Shown here piece by piece: positions 54,907 through 64,000 of a DNA stretch of 64,000 nt. Both the position numbers and the translations under genes were made by a program. The DNA is taken from the NCBI GenBank assembly GCA_018136815.1, contig CM030941.1, forward strand, positions 2,583,784-2,647,783, written 5' to 3'. Under the pieces are notes generated by a model, which was not told where the DNA came from, did not search any database, and saw only the letters and a program-made list of their open reading frames with translations. Numbering within the stretch: the stretch's first letter is position 1; every line of letters starts with the position of its first letter. Origin of the DNA: Isochrysis galbana. Taxonomy: Eukaryota > Haptophyta > Isochrysidales > Isochrysidaceae.

Positions 54907-55754
54907 TGTCGCATTCGCGAATCGACACTCGTTAGGCTTCGCTCTTCTCTTCGTCGTTCGGTATTTATCGTTATAATTCTCTCGTTCTCGTTCTCGGTCA
55001 AAAGCTTCGCTTGGATACATGGGATCGTGGGTTGTGGAGCGCCCTCTCTCTTTCTCTCGAAAGAGAAGGGAAGTTTCCCCACCTTTCTTCCTCCCAGGCG
55101 CCTCGCAAATAGGTTTAATTTGCTATCTCTACAGCGGTTCTTTATCTGCTTCTGGGGGCAATCAGGTTTAATTTACGACCTCTTCGTATCTCCCCCTTAG
55201 GCACATCGCACTCCTTTCGTCTTATTTGGTAGGTCTCTTGGAATCTTGTGCGGCAGGATTGCCCCTCGTTTCCGTTATGGTGCGATTCCCCTTCCAGACG
55301 GGATCGCCGACAGATCGCCTTCTGATCGTCGTCCGTCGTCGTCTGGCCGGAGTGTTTGGGTTTGATTTTAGTCGAGTTATGTGAGAAAGTCGTGGGGCGT
55401 GAGTCGAAGTGTTTTCCTGGGTGTCGTTGTCCGTCGTCCTGTCGTCAGTCGTCATCCGTCGTCGCTCTCGCTCTCGTCGCTCTCGCTCTCGTAACACTCG
55501 TACCCAACAAACTCGCCTCGCCTCGCCAGCCCCTGCCATCACAGCCCTCCTCTCACTCGCCCTCGCCTCTCGCCGCTCGTTCCATGTCGTTCTCGCCGCC
55601 GTCCTCGCCCTCGCTCAAGCCCGCCTGCCCGCCTTCCTCTGCTGACGGGCTTCAGCCCGTCATCGTCTCCGAAGCCGTCTCCTCAGCCGCGCCTGCCGCC
55701 GGCTTGCCACCTTCCTCATTGCCCTCAGGCCCTAAGGGCCATCCCAATTCGTCA
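54907..55754 (+). repeat. 3' LTR
   Basis: 848 bases. It matches the 5' LTR except for a 5-base insertion after CAGGTTTAA and one A/T difference in GGGGCGTGAGTCG. It is followed by the target duplication TAGCC. Confidence 0.93.
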
Positions 55755-56370
55755 TAGCCCGATGCCCGCCCATGCACGCCTGATCTTGATGCCTGCGCGC
55801 AGCATCTCACGCACGCCCTCTCTCTCTCTCTCTTGCCCTACACAGCTGCAAGCGGCTCTCCTACTTCGTTACAATAAGGTGAAGCGGGATCGGGGGCTGT
55901 GAGCGTCTGTTGTCTGTCGTGGTCTACTGCTGCTGGCTCTCCGCTCTCAAAATGTTCCTAGTGTGTAGTAGCGTGTATCAATCAACGTGTATCGTCGGCG
56001 CTACATCTCTACATTCCTATACATCTATATCTATATATACGATGTACGATGTACGATGGGTGTGACGTGCGCAATGCGCAAGTACTACTATTATTATCAA
56101 CCAACGTATCGACGCGCATATACCCGCATATCCGCATACATGTATACATATCTACATACGCCCACATATATGTGCACATATTTCGGCTGAGATTTTGGCA
56201 TATTTGGGCAAATATGTAGAACACATTTCGGTCGATTTTGTTACATATCTTGGCCCGGCCCTAGCCATCCATCACATATATCCCATATTCCACCAACCCG
56301 CAGCCCAACAAACTGCGCACGAGGAAATGAATGACCGATGACCGACGTCCGCCTCTCTCTCACCTTTCAG

Positions 56371-56486
56371 GTGACGATGCGACAGTAGTAGCGGCTCAGC
56401 AAAGTGGCCTGGAGTTGATCCCAGAGCGCGAGGACCTGATTGTCAGAATACATCACTCGCAACAGTGCACAAAGACACGCTCCTAG
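56371..56486 (+). other. Possible 3'-terminal exon of an unknown gene
   Basis: After a CTCTCACCTTTCAG acceptor-like site, a frame from 56373 reads DDATVVAAQQSGLELIPERE, then DLIVRIHHSQ, and stops at 56484-56486. The composition is protein-like, but no upstream exon was identified, and the nested transposons lie just to the left. If real, the whole nest sits in an intron or has split a gene. Confidence 0.25.
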
Positions 56487-57190
56487 AGGCCCGCTCGCCG
56501 CTCGCCCGCCCAAATTACGGCCCTAAATTTCGCTTTCTTCGATCGACCTAAATTTTTGAAAAAAATTCGCGAAAGTCTTGGAAATGCCAAGCCATCACCA
56601 TCACACGCCATGCCCATACCCATGGGCGGTAGCCGCCAAGCATGCTTACCCTGGGCTCAACCATAGCTTTTTTGTATGGGTTGCTCTTGAAATATGGGAC
56701 TTTGGGACCTTGAAGAACAAAATGGCAGGGATTGAGGGGTGCCACCATAGCTTTTTTGTATGGGTTGCTCTTGAAATATGGGACTTTGGGACCTTGAAGA
56801 ACAAAATGGCAGGGATTGAGGGGTGCCCGATATTGAGAGTCTGTACAGGCCCTGGCACGTGTTGCGTCTACATCACAAGGGGTCACAACCCTCTTGCATG
56901 CTGCCCAACCCTTTTGATGCAGGCCTTGCTAGTACATGTGGGCTGAGCACTATGCCTGACTCAGGGCCCTAAACAATCAAGGGGCCAAAATACTGAGGGG
57001 GAGAACAATTGTGCTAGGAATTGGCTAAGTACGTACGGAGTACTTGTTGAAGGGAGAGTTTTTTTTCTTGGGGTCGTCCGGCCTCGTCGTCGACGTCGGC
57101 GCCGCCCGACACCCGAGTCAGAGGCGGGTGAAGAGAGGAGGAGGAGAGGAGGAGGAGGAGGAGAGAGAGGGGGGGGGGGGGACACATACA

Positions 57191-57234
<44 letters not shown>

Positions 57235-57474
57235 GAGAGAGAGAGAGGGAGGGAGGGAGGGAGAGAGAGGGAGAGGGAGAGAGAGTAGAAAGAGGGGGGA
57301 GAGAGAGAGAGGGAGGGAGGGAGGGAGGGTGGGAGAGGAAGAGGAAGAGGAAGAGGAAGAGGAAGGCGGCAGGCAGAGTGGAGACGGCGAGGCGAGAGGT
57401 TTCGCGCAGTGAGCCCACTGCAGGGGAATCGAGAAAGGCCGCCAACTAGCGCACCACCAGCGGCGCTCTCAAGT
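56487..57474. repeat. Intergenic DNA with an 84-bp tandem duplication and GA microsatellite
   Basis: Two identical 84-base units (CCATAGCTTTTTTGTATGGG...) lie at 56661-56744 and 56745-56828. Downstream, 57120-57370 is a GA/GGA-rich microsatellite directly upstream of PWP2. The open frames follow these repeats and are not called as genes. Confidence 0.8.
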
Positions 57475-60204
57475 ATGAAGCTCTCGTATGGCTTCAGCAA
57501 CCTCTGCGGCACGGTTTACCGGCAGGGGCCGCTCGTCTTTGGGCCAGCAGGCGACCTGCTCTACAGTGCCGTCGGCAACCGTGTGCAGTGCTTTGACCTT
57601 GTGCGTTCGAGCAGCTTCACATTTCCATTCGAAGCCCGCCGCAATATTGCGCAGATCGCTCTGTCGCCCGACGGCGCCGTCATGATCGCGATAGACGATG
57701 AAGGGCACCTGCTGCTCGCTAACGTGCGCCGGCGTGTTGTCGTCGCTCACCTCAACCTCAAGGCCAAGGTTGTGGCCGTGTCCTTCGCTCCCGATGGCAA
57801 ATGGGTGGCCTTTGCGGTCGGCCGGTTTGTGCAAATCTGGGCCACACCCGCGCTTGAGCGCTCCTTCACCCCGTTTGCGCTCCACCGTACATTTGGTGGC
57901 CACGGAGATGATATCCTCTGCTTGCGCTGGTCGTCCGATTCGCTCTTCATTGCGAGCGGCGGCGCTGACATGCTTGTGCGCGTCCACTCGGTGCACCAGC
58001 TGCCAACATATGTGCCGGCCAACCTCAGCGGCCATCGGTCTGCGGTGAAGGCCGTCTTCTTCGATGCGTCTGACAAGACCATTTACGCCGTGTGCCGCAA
58101 TGGGGCGGTCTCTGTGTGGGAACTGCGTAAGCGGCCCGACGTGGAGCCGGCCGAGGTGCAGGCTGCCAAGGACGAAGTGCGCGAGTCAGGTCGTAGCGGA
58201 ATAGGCGAGGACCACATTGGCACGTGGTGGGAGCTGACCACACGGCACTTCCTGGAGAAGGCGCACGCTAAAGTGACTTCAGCGGTGCTGCACGGGCCTT
58301 CGCGGCTTTTGGTGATAGGTTTCAACACCGGCGTGTTTGCGTTGTACGAGATGCCGAGCTGCAACGAGGTGCACACGCTCTCGGTGAGCGACGGTCGGAT
58401 AGATGCGACGGCTATCTCGCCTGGCGGCGAGTGGCTCGCCTTTGGCTGCGCTCAGCTGGGACAGCTCCTCGTATGGGAGTGGCAAGCAGAGACCTACGTG
58501 CTCAAACAGCAGGGCCACTTCTTTGCCGAGGTCCGCTGCTTGGCCTACTCTCCAGGTGGCGCAATTATCGCCACAGGAGGTGGTGACGCCAAGGTCAAGC
58601 TGTGGTCACCTGCGTCGGGATTTTGCTTTGTCACCTTCTCTGAGCACACTGCTGCCGTTGTCGACCTCGCCTTCGTTCCGCACGGCCGGGCGCTCGTATC
58701 GGCCTCGCTCGACGGCACCGTGCGCGCCTTCGACATGTTGCGATACCGCAATTTCCAGGTGAGGCCGTGCACGTTCCGGCGCTCCCGTGCTTGCATCGCC
58801 ACACGATTGACCTGCAGCCGCACAATATATCACCTGTTGCCATAGCGGCAGCGCTCAATGCCCCAGTACCGCTTGCTCCATCAGACTTTGGTCACGCCGA
58901 CACCGGCCCAGCTTGGATGCGTCGCCGTCGACCCCTCTGGCGAGATTGTGTGTGCAGGCTCGCGCGACACTTACAACGTGTACGTGTGGAACCTACAGAC
59001 TGCACACCTGCTCGAGACACTCGCGGGGCATGAAGCACCCGTGTCGTGCCTCGCCTTTGGAGCGAGCTCGGGCGGCTCCGCGTGTGTCCTCGCATCGGGC
59101 TCGTGGGAAAAGACGGTCAGGTTGTGGGACTTCGTCTCTTCCAGCTCCTCTATCGAGTCGTTGCAACATGGCGCCGATGTGCTTGCGCTCGCCTTCTCGC
59201 CTGATGGCGCCATGCTTGCAGTCTCCACCCTCGACGGAAATATCGCCTTGTGGGATGCCGCGGACGCTGCACAGGTAGGGACGATCGACGGCCGTGCCGA
59301 CGCGGCCGGTGGGCGCTCAGCGCTCTCCAAGGTTTCGTCGAGGAATGCGAACGCCACCAAGTGCTTCCGCTCCCTCTCCTTCTCGGCCGACGGGTCAGCG
59401 ATACTTGCAGGGGGCAACTCCAAATTTGTCTGCCTATATGGCATCGCCGAGCGTACGCTCCTACGCAAGTATGTGCTGAGCAATAACGTTGCGCTCGACG
59501 GTGTCCGCATGCACCTGAACTCCTCACATCTGACGGCGGCAGGGCCAATGCAGGATATCCTTCAGGACTCAGATGAAGACGAGGTGATGGGGGGGGCGCC
59601 ACGAACCCTCGCGCGGCGATCCGAGCGCGTGACAAAGCTCGCTATCCGCTGCGCATGCGTGCGTTTCTCGCCAGATGGTCGTTCATGGGCAGCCGCCTCG
59701 ACGGAGGGGCTGCTAATCTTCTCGCTGGATGACGCGCGCACCTTTGACCCCACCGGTCTCGAGATGAACACGACACCCATGACAGTAGTCGAAGCAGTGA
59801 ATGCTCGCGAGTTCAACCGAGCGTTGCCGATGGCGCTCTGCCTCAACGAACCCGCCCTCGTCCGCGGCTGCTGGGTGCAAGTGCCTCCTGATCAGATTGC
59901 ACTGGTCGCACACCAGGTGCCCCAGCCCTATTTGGAACGCTTTCTCCGCTTCTTGGCGGGCCAGCTGGAAGGCTCTCGCCACGTGCATGGTGTGATGCTT
60001 TGGGTGCAGCACCTGTTGCTTGCGCATGGGCAATACATGCGCGACCGACCGACGGTATTTGAGGCACCACTACGAGCATTGCACAAGGGCACGCGGATGC
60101 GGTACGAAGAGCTCGGCCGGCTATGCGATAGTAATGTTTTCTCCCTCGACTTTATTATCGACCAACACAGCCAAGTAGCTCATACTCCAGGAGGCCCATT
60201 GTAG
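57475..60204 (+). CDS. PWP2: PWP2/UTP1, WD40 protein of the SSU processome, two exons
   Basis: Exons 57475-58758 and 58885-60204 (intron 126 bases, donor GTGAGG, acceptor CATCAG) join in phase 0 to 867 residues, close to the roughly 920 of yeast and human PWP2. The protein begins MKLSYGFSNLCGTVYRQG and carries WD40 blades across both exons: GHGDDILCLRWSSDSLFIAS, GQLLVWEWQAETYVLKQQGH, GGGDAKVKLWSPASGF, VSASLDGTVRAFDMLRYRNF, joined to VTPTPAQLGCVAVDPSGEIV, ASGSWEKTVRLWDF, and so on. An acidic linker (DSDEDEV) precedes the C-terminal Utp12 domain (REFNRALPMALCLNEPALV to the end). Role: UtpB subcomplex of the U3 snoRNP small-subunit processome in the nucleolus, needed for early 18S rRNA processing. 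A GA-rich tract ends about 100 bases before the start. Confidence 0.93.
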
Positions 60205-60505
60205 ACGATCTTGAGAGGCGATGCCGTGGCTGCCGACTGAGGGCGAGAGTCAGTCGGAACGTTTGTGCTTGGCCACGTGCACTGCGCAAGGTTGTTGTTG
60301 TGAAGTGGTGCTTGTTGTTCCAACCACGACGTATCCGGCAGGTGGGCGTGTGAGGTGCTACTTAGTGCATCCTATTGCCTTGCATCATCATTGTCAGTGC
60401 CCATGTGAGCTAAAGGCCATCGGGCTGGCCCCGCCACAACGCCAACCCTCCTATTTCTATATTCCTCTACCTCTACCCCTCGAACTAACTTTATAGTCAG
60501 TTGCG
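60205..60505. other. 3' flank of PWP2
   Basis: No gene was recognised. It presumably contains the PWP2 3' UTR; the right end shares a weak resemblance with the sequence just upstream of the ORF at 17015. Confidence 0.4.
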
Positions 60506-60681
60506 ATGGAGCGCGCCGCCGCTCCCCTCCTCTCCTTCGGGCGCCCCCCGCCGAGGGCGGCCCCCCAGCCCCAGCCCCCATGGAGCCGTCGCTGTCGAGC
60601 AGCTACCGCGCCCGCCGTCAGAGGCCGAGCAGGTGCGTGCGACCCGCGTCGCGCCACACGGCCCGTGACTCCGGCCACAAG
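60506..60681 (+). pseudogene. Truncated relative of the ORF at 17015
   Basis: The ATG context GATGGAGCGCGCCGCC and start MERAAAPLL resemble those at 17015. After about 58 codons the frame enters a copy of the AGACC-type repeat end at 60682 and stops soon after. No domain is recognisable. Confidence 0.35.
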
Positions 60682-60805
60682 ACAAGAAGCGTTCAATTAT
60701 CCCCTTCCCTGCTAGCACCTTCCGTTGTCACCTGGAGCTTACTTGACACTTGACCTTTGTGGGAGTACACACGTGGTCTCACGCTAGTCGATTCATTCGG
60801 GCAGG
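60682..60805 (+). repeat. Single end of the 174-bp inverted-repeat family (diverged)
   Basis: Starts AGACAAGAAGCGTTCAATTA and follows the family through CACCTGGAG, CTTGACC, ACACACGTGGTCT and GGGCAGG with several indels. It is followed directly by the dispersed repeat with the GGTACTAAC stem. Confidence 0.7.
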
Positions 60806-60814
60806 CGATGGCGC

Positions 60815-60921
60815 GTCGATAATAAAATAACTGAGCATTAGTACCACTACTCTCACTAGCCCGGTACTAACACGACCTCCCTCGGCGCACCTGCCCGTAC
60901 ACCTTGGCGCGTGCTGTTGCC
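60815..60921. repeat. Second copy of the GTTAGTACC/GGTACTAAC dispersed repeat
   Basis: Matches 40278-40385 closely. The left arm of the stem has one changed base here (ATTAGTACC). Confidence 0.7.
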
Positions 60922-61074
60922 GCGGATGACGCATGCAGCGGCACATGGCACGGCACGTAGAGGAGGCAGGCAGTCGAGTCGATAGAGTGGTTGGTGCTGT
61001 CTTTGCGCTTGGGACCCCACCAAGGCGCAAAACATCGCCTCGAAATCCTCTTAGCTTTTGATGCTGTTGAAGAG

Positions 61075-61870
61075 ATCCGGAGTAAGTATCACACGATTGG
61101 ACTTGAACCTAACACTATGCCCAACCTTACCGCTATTCCTCGTGCTAGTGAGCCCATTGTTGTTGGTCTGAAGACGTATGCGTGGTTTGATGCACCATAT
61201 AATGCCTGGTACGCTGGCACCCTCCATCGCATTCAATCGGGTACCTACATACAACATCAAATATGCAGATGGCAGCACGATAAACGTGATGACAGAAGCA
61301 GAGATTCGGGCGGTCATTGACCTTCGGGCGCTTTCTCAGTGGCAGGCATCGATTGATCGTGTGAAGGGTGGCTTCAAATACCTCGAGAGCCGTTTGACTG
61401 ACAATTGCGCAGCGCCATATCAATGCAAGGAGCAGCATCAAGAGATGGGACTACTGAGGGCTCTTGACCCCTCCTGTGCCAAGGATGTAGATTCAGCTTG
61501 TATCCAGGAGTCGCTTTCCGCTATGATCTGTTGTGCTCACATCCGTGAGGATTTGGCCGATCAGCTGGAGAGCTGGAGCAAGAGCTCCATGTGTATCAGG
61601 CCAACGCCGCAGCCTTCACGGTCGACCGCGGCGACATTGCCAACTTCAGCACCAAGGTGCTGCAATGGTGGGCGTGCTACCATTCCAGAATGCCCGAATT
61701 GGGCTATTGTAGCTCGAATCACTTTCTCTCTTACACCGTCGTTTGCAGCTTGTGAGCGTGTGTTCTCTGTTCTCTCCGATGAAGTCTATGTTTGGTCACC
61801 TCCAGACCAGCTGTCTTGCGGATCAAGTGCAGGCTGGCTTGCTCTTGCGCTATAATGATCGCTCTTGTTA
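61075..61870 (+). pseudogene. hAT transposase pseudogene preceded by a Tudor-like segment
   Basis: At least three frames are needed. The first reads PIVVGLKTYAWFDAPYNAWY and AGTLHRI; the second continues TYNIKYADGSTINVMTEAE, then IRAVIDLRAL. Together these look like a Tudor/agenet-type reader fold. A helical stretch, ALSQWQASIDRVKGGFKYLE, follows. The hAT C-terminus appears in pieces: DIANFSTKVLQWWACYHSRM, IVARITFSLTPSFAACERVF and SCLADQVQAGLLLRYNDRSC before a stop at about 61870. Frameshifts near 61240, 61600 and 61780 make it non-functional. Confidence 0.65.
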
Positions 61871-63968
61871 GAATTTTTGGTTTTGAGTGCACCACCATAG
61901 GGTTGCTGCCGCGGAAGGTTCTGAGCTGCTAGCGGCGAGCATCTCACTGACAAGACGTCCCCAGCCGCCTACGCCTTCGCCATGGCGCGCGCTCGATCGC
62001 CCCACCTCCACCTCCACCTCGACGGCGTCCTCAACGCCCTCGTCCTCGTCCTCGTCGCCCGCAAACAGGTATGGCTCGGGATTTTCGGGCGGGACCTCGT
62101 CGTCTGAGGGTAGACCCTCGTCCCATTGGTCCATGCCCCCCTCCACGCCCCTCTCACTGCCCTCCAGACCCCCAGCGGCCGGCGTGCTCATGGCCCAAGA
62201 GAGGGGGCCTCGAAGCACCTTCGCGGGTGCTTCCCCCGGCGCTTTAATAGATGCAGCACTCAACTATCCCAAAGCCCAAAGCACCTTCAAAGGTGCTTCC
62301 TGCCGCTGCTTAAGAGATAGGCAAGTCCGTGGAAGCTCGCATGTCGCATGTCATCATCATCAGGAATCTCACCAAGGCTCGCTAGGGCTGGGTTAAGCCC
62401 GTTAACAAGTTAATACCATTAATACCCAGTAATGGGCAACATCTGACCTGTTAACACCCAGCCCAAAACTAAACCTGTTAATGTGCTGAGTTTGGGCCCT
62501 CTCAGAAATTCAAAATTGCCCGTTATTGTACCATTAATGTGCACTTGTGGGAGGGGCTCCGAACACCAGCAGTTGACCTCGCGTTGGGCGCTGGAGGCAT
62601 AGGTAGGAGCGTTCAGAGCGGCCGCGCTCCGCGCGCACCACCAACTTATCGAAATGTAGATAGTAACTATAGATGGTACATAGATAGCATTCATCCTCTT
62701 ACGAGCACTACACACTACACTATGCTGCACGAGAGCCACACACCAAGACACCACCACACACGACACACGCCGTGTGCCGTGTCGATATCACTCGGTGCGA
62801 ATTTCGAGCTCTAGACCGCCCGTTCTTTTGGCTACTAGTAGATTCAACATGTAATCTAGCCAAGCACCGGCCTGAAAGCTTCAGGCGTGATGGTTGCGAT
62901 CGATTTCTGTGGGCAATCGTGTCGTGAATCACGATTGGACACTGGCTGCTTTGCGCTCATCACGAGCCAACTTTTAGAAGTGTTTTAGAATTTTTTGGAC
63001 ACACAGATGGCCTCCAAGGCCATTCACGTTCGGAGACACACAGGTCGTGCCCGCCAAGCACGGGCCAGTCAATAGTCCGCCCGTTTCTTTAGCACAACAT
63101 CCCAACATGGAGCACAAAAAGTAGTTTTGTTTTCGCGTTGACGTGCTGAATTGACGGACAGCCTCGTGTTTTCGAGCGTCTCACGTTCGATTTCGAGGGA
63201 CAGCCCCTCCTTTTCGCTCGATAGTTCGACAGTCTCATATTATGAGCTCATATGGTAAGACTGGTTGGCTACCGAAACATTGGCATTTGGGCATGCTGGT
63301 GGTCATGTACTGTGCTCATATGTGTCTTGGACTGGTGAAATGAAGACTAAAATTAGAGTTACTACAGTTATAATTCGGCAAAACTATAATCAATTTGATC
63401 TTTTTCTCCTGCGGCGGCGCGCGATGGCGGCCGCAGCGATGGTCGCTGGCCTCGCCAGTGGCCTCGCACGCGGCCTGTGGCGGCTCTGGCGAGGATCTGC
63501 GCGGCCAGGAGGCCAGCAGGCAGCCCCTCCCACCATACTGAGGCGGTGCCGCGTGTGATGGGCCAGCCCATCATGCGCAGCACCGTCATTTTGACGGCTC
63601 GCGGCCAGCCGCGCACTGTACGTGCGCGAGAGGCTGGCAGCAGATGCCAGCAGGGGCGAGGTGGAGGGCGCAGGCGACGCCGTGCGATCGCGCAGGGCTC
63701 TGTACTGCCTGTCCGGGGGTAACCGTGCCCGGGGAACGCAGGCGCGCGTCGCACATCGCGACCTGTGGTGCACTTTTGTGGTCGACGTCAATTTCGCACG
63801 AGCGCGAAAACGTTTTTGGGTCTGTGTGTTGGATGGCGTCGAAAATGTGCATATTTCTTATGAGATTTTCTGCCTAATATACCCATTTCTAGGGTAATTC
63901 CCTAAAAATCGCGTGATAAAACCTCAATCTTGACTTGGTGAATTTTCACCCTTAGAAGTTAAAAGGCG
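61871..63968. other. Intergenic DNA, no gene supported
   Basis: Open frames exist on both strands at 61868-62396, the minus one acidic and the plus one Ser/Thr/Pro-rich, without a recognisable domain. Two GAAGCACCTT...AGGTGCTTC-type hairpins lie at 62210-62305. TTAATACC/GTTAACA words at 62395-62490 resemble transposon subterminal repeats after a TAGGGCTGGG end-like word (62384). The rest to 63968 shows no gene, RNA gene or clear repeat. Confidence 0.35.
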
Positions 63969-63983
63969 TGTTTGACCGCCCTA
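63969..63983 (+). repeat. Right end of the TAGGGCGGTCAAACA transposon family
   Basis: TGTTTGACCGCCCTA repeats the right terminus of the element ending at 28575, and the preceding 35 bases are also similar (TTTTCACCC, TAAAA). The matching left end was not found in the window. Confidence 0.75.
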
Positions 63984-64000
63984 CAGATGGGCAGAGCAGC

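Larger units (their letters stand above)
47592..55754 (+). mobile_element. Full-length Ty3/gypsy chromodomain LTR retrotransposon
   Basis: LTRs 47592-48434 and 54907-55754 both begin TG and end CA. A 5-bp target duplication TAGCC flanks the element (47587-47591 and 55755-55759). A purine tract AGCAGGGGGG abuts the 3' LTR. The order RT, RNase H, integrase, GPY/F, chromodomain places it among chromoviruses. The LTRs differ by one substitution and one 5-base indel that I can see, so the insertion is recent. It is inserted into the outer hAT element and is itself interrupted by a small hAT element at 48879-49420. Confidence 0.95.
47340..56263. mobile_element. Outer hAT-like element containing the nested transposons
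   Basis: The left end TAGGGCCAGGCCAAGATATG (47340) pairs with the right end ACATATCTTGGCCCGGCCCTA finishing at 56263, with one mismatch, and 8-bp duplications GCCATCCA flank both sides, as expected for hAT. Without the inserted retrotransposon the element is about 756 bases. CATATTTCGG subterminal words occur at both ends. A small exon (55846-55902) after a CCTACACAG acceptor encodes LQAALLLRYNKVKRDRGL and a stop, the very end of a hAT transposase, so it derives from an autonomous hAT by internal loss. Confidence 0.9.

Overview
The window looks like nuclear DNA of a unicellular eukaryote, most likely a GC-rich microalga. The evidence is short GT-AG introns in almost every recognisable gene, eukaryote-only proteins (Rab1, PWP2, an aftiphilin-like clathrin adaptor, a PPR protein), algal-style Pro/Ser-rich wall-like sequence joined to a GCC2/GCC3-type Cys-rich ectodomain, and a dense load of hAT DNA transposons and chromodomain Ty3/gypsy elements. 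A haptophyte or a similar alga would fit, but nothing here fixes the lineage.

Layout. 1-10.6 kb: one intron-poor gene, cut by the left window edge, encoding a giant membrane protein made of two head-to-tail receptor units, each with a Cys-rich ectodomain, a multi-pass membrane block, a TIR-like domain and a second unrecognised domain. 10.6-14.7 kb: repeats, an LTR fragment and a hAT remnant. 14.8-16.3 kb: a three-exon PPR gene. 17.0-21.8 kb: an unrecognised ORF pair, then a 3.1-kb element bounded by 174-bp inverted repeats, then the 3' part of a hAT transposase. 22.4-25.8 kb: a four-exon aftiphilin-like gene. 26.4-28.6 kb: a DNA transposon with terminal inverted repeats and a target duplication, carrying a 203-bp satellite. 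30.4-32.3 kb: proline dehydrogenase with EF-hands (four exons), followed by an array of short palindromes. 33.9-36.9 kb: a rearranged Ty3/gypsy copy inside a dispersed repeat. 37.5-39.0 kb (minus): a three-exon Golgi-type sulfotransferase. 39.1-41.8 kb: hAT remnants. 43.5-44.7 kb: Rab1/Ypt1 in five exons, the first being the ATG alone. 47.3-56.3 kb: a three-level transposon nest with target duplications preserved at every level. 57.5-60.2 kb: PWP2 (UTP1), two exons. 60.5-64.0 kb: repeat ends, a hAT pseudogene preceded by a Tudor-like segment, and one unpaired transposon end.

The host genes are unrelated housekeeping or surface genes (signalling, organelle RNA processing, clathrin traffic, proline catabolism, sulfation, ER-Golgi traffic, rRNA processing), and nothing indicates joint regulation. 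Most of the remaining DNA is mobile or low-complexity. All exon boundaries are my readings of frame and splice signals, without transcript data.
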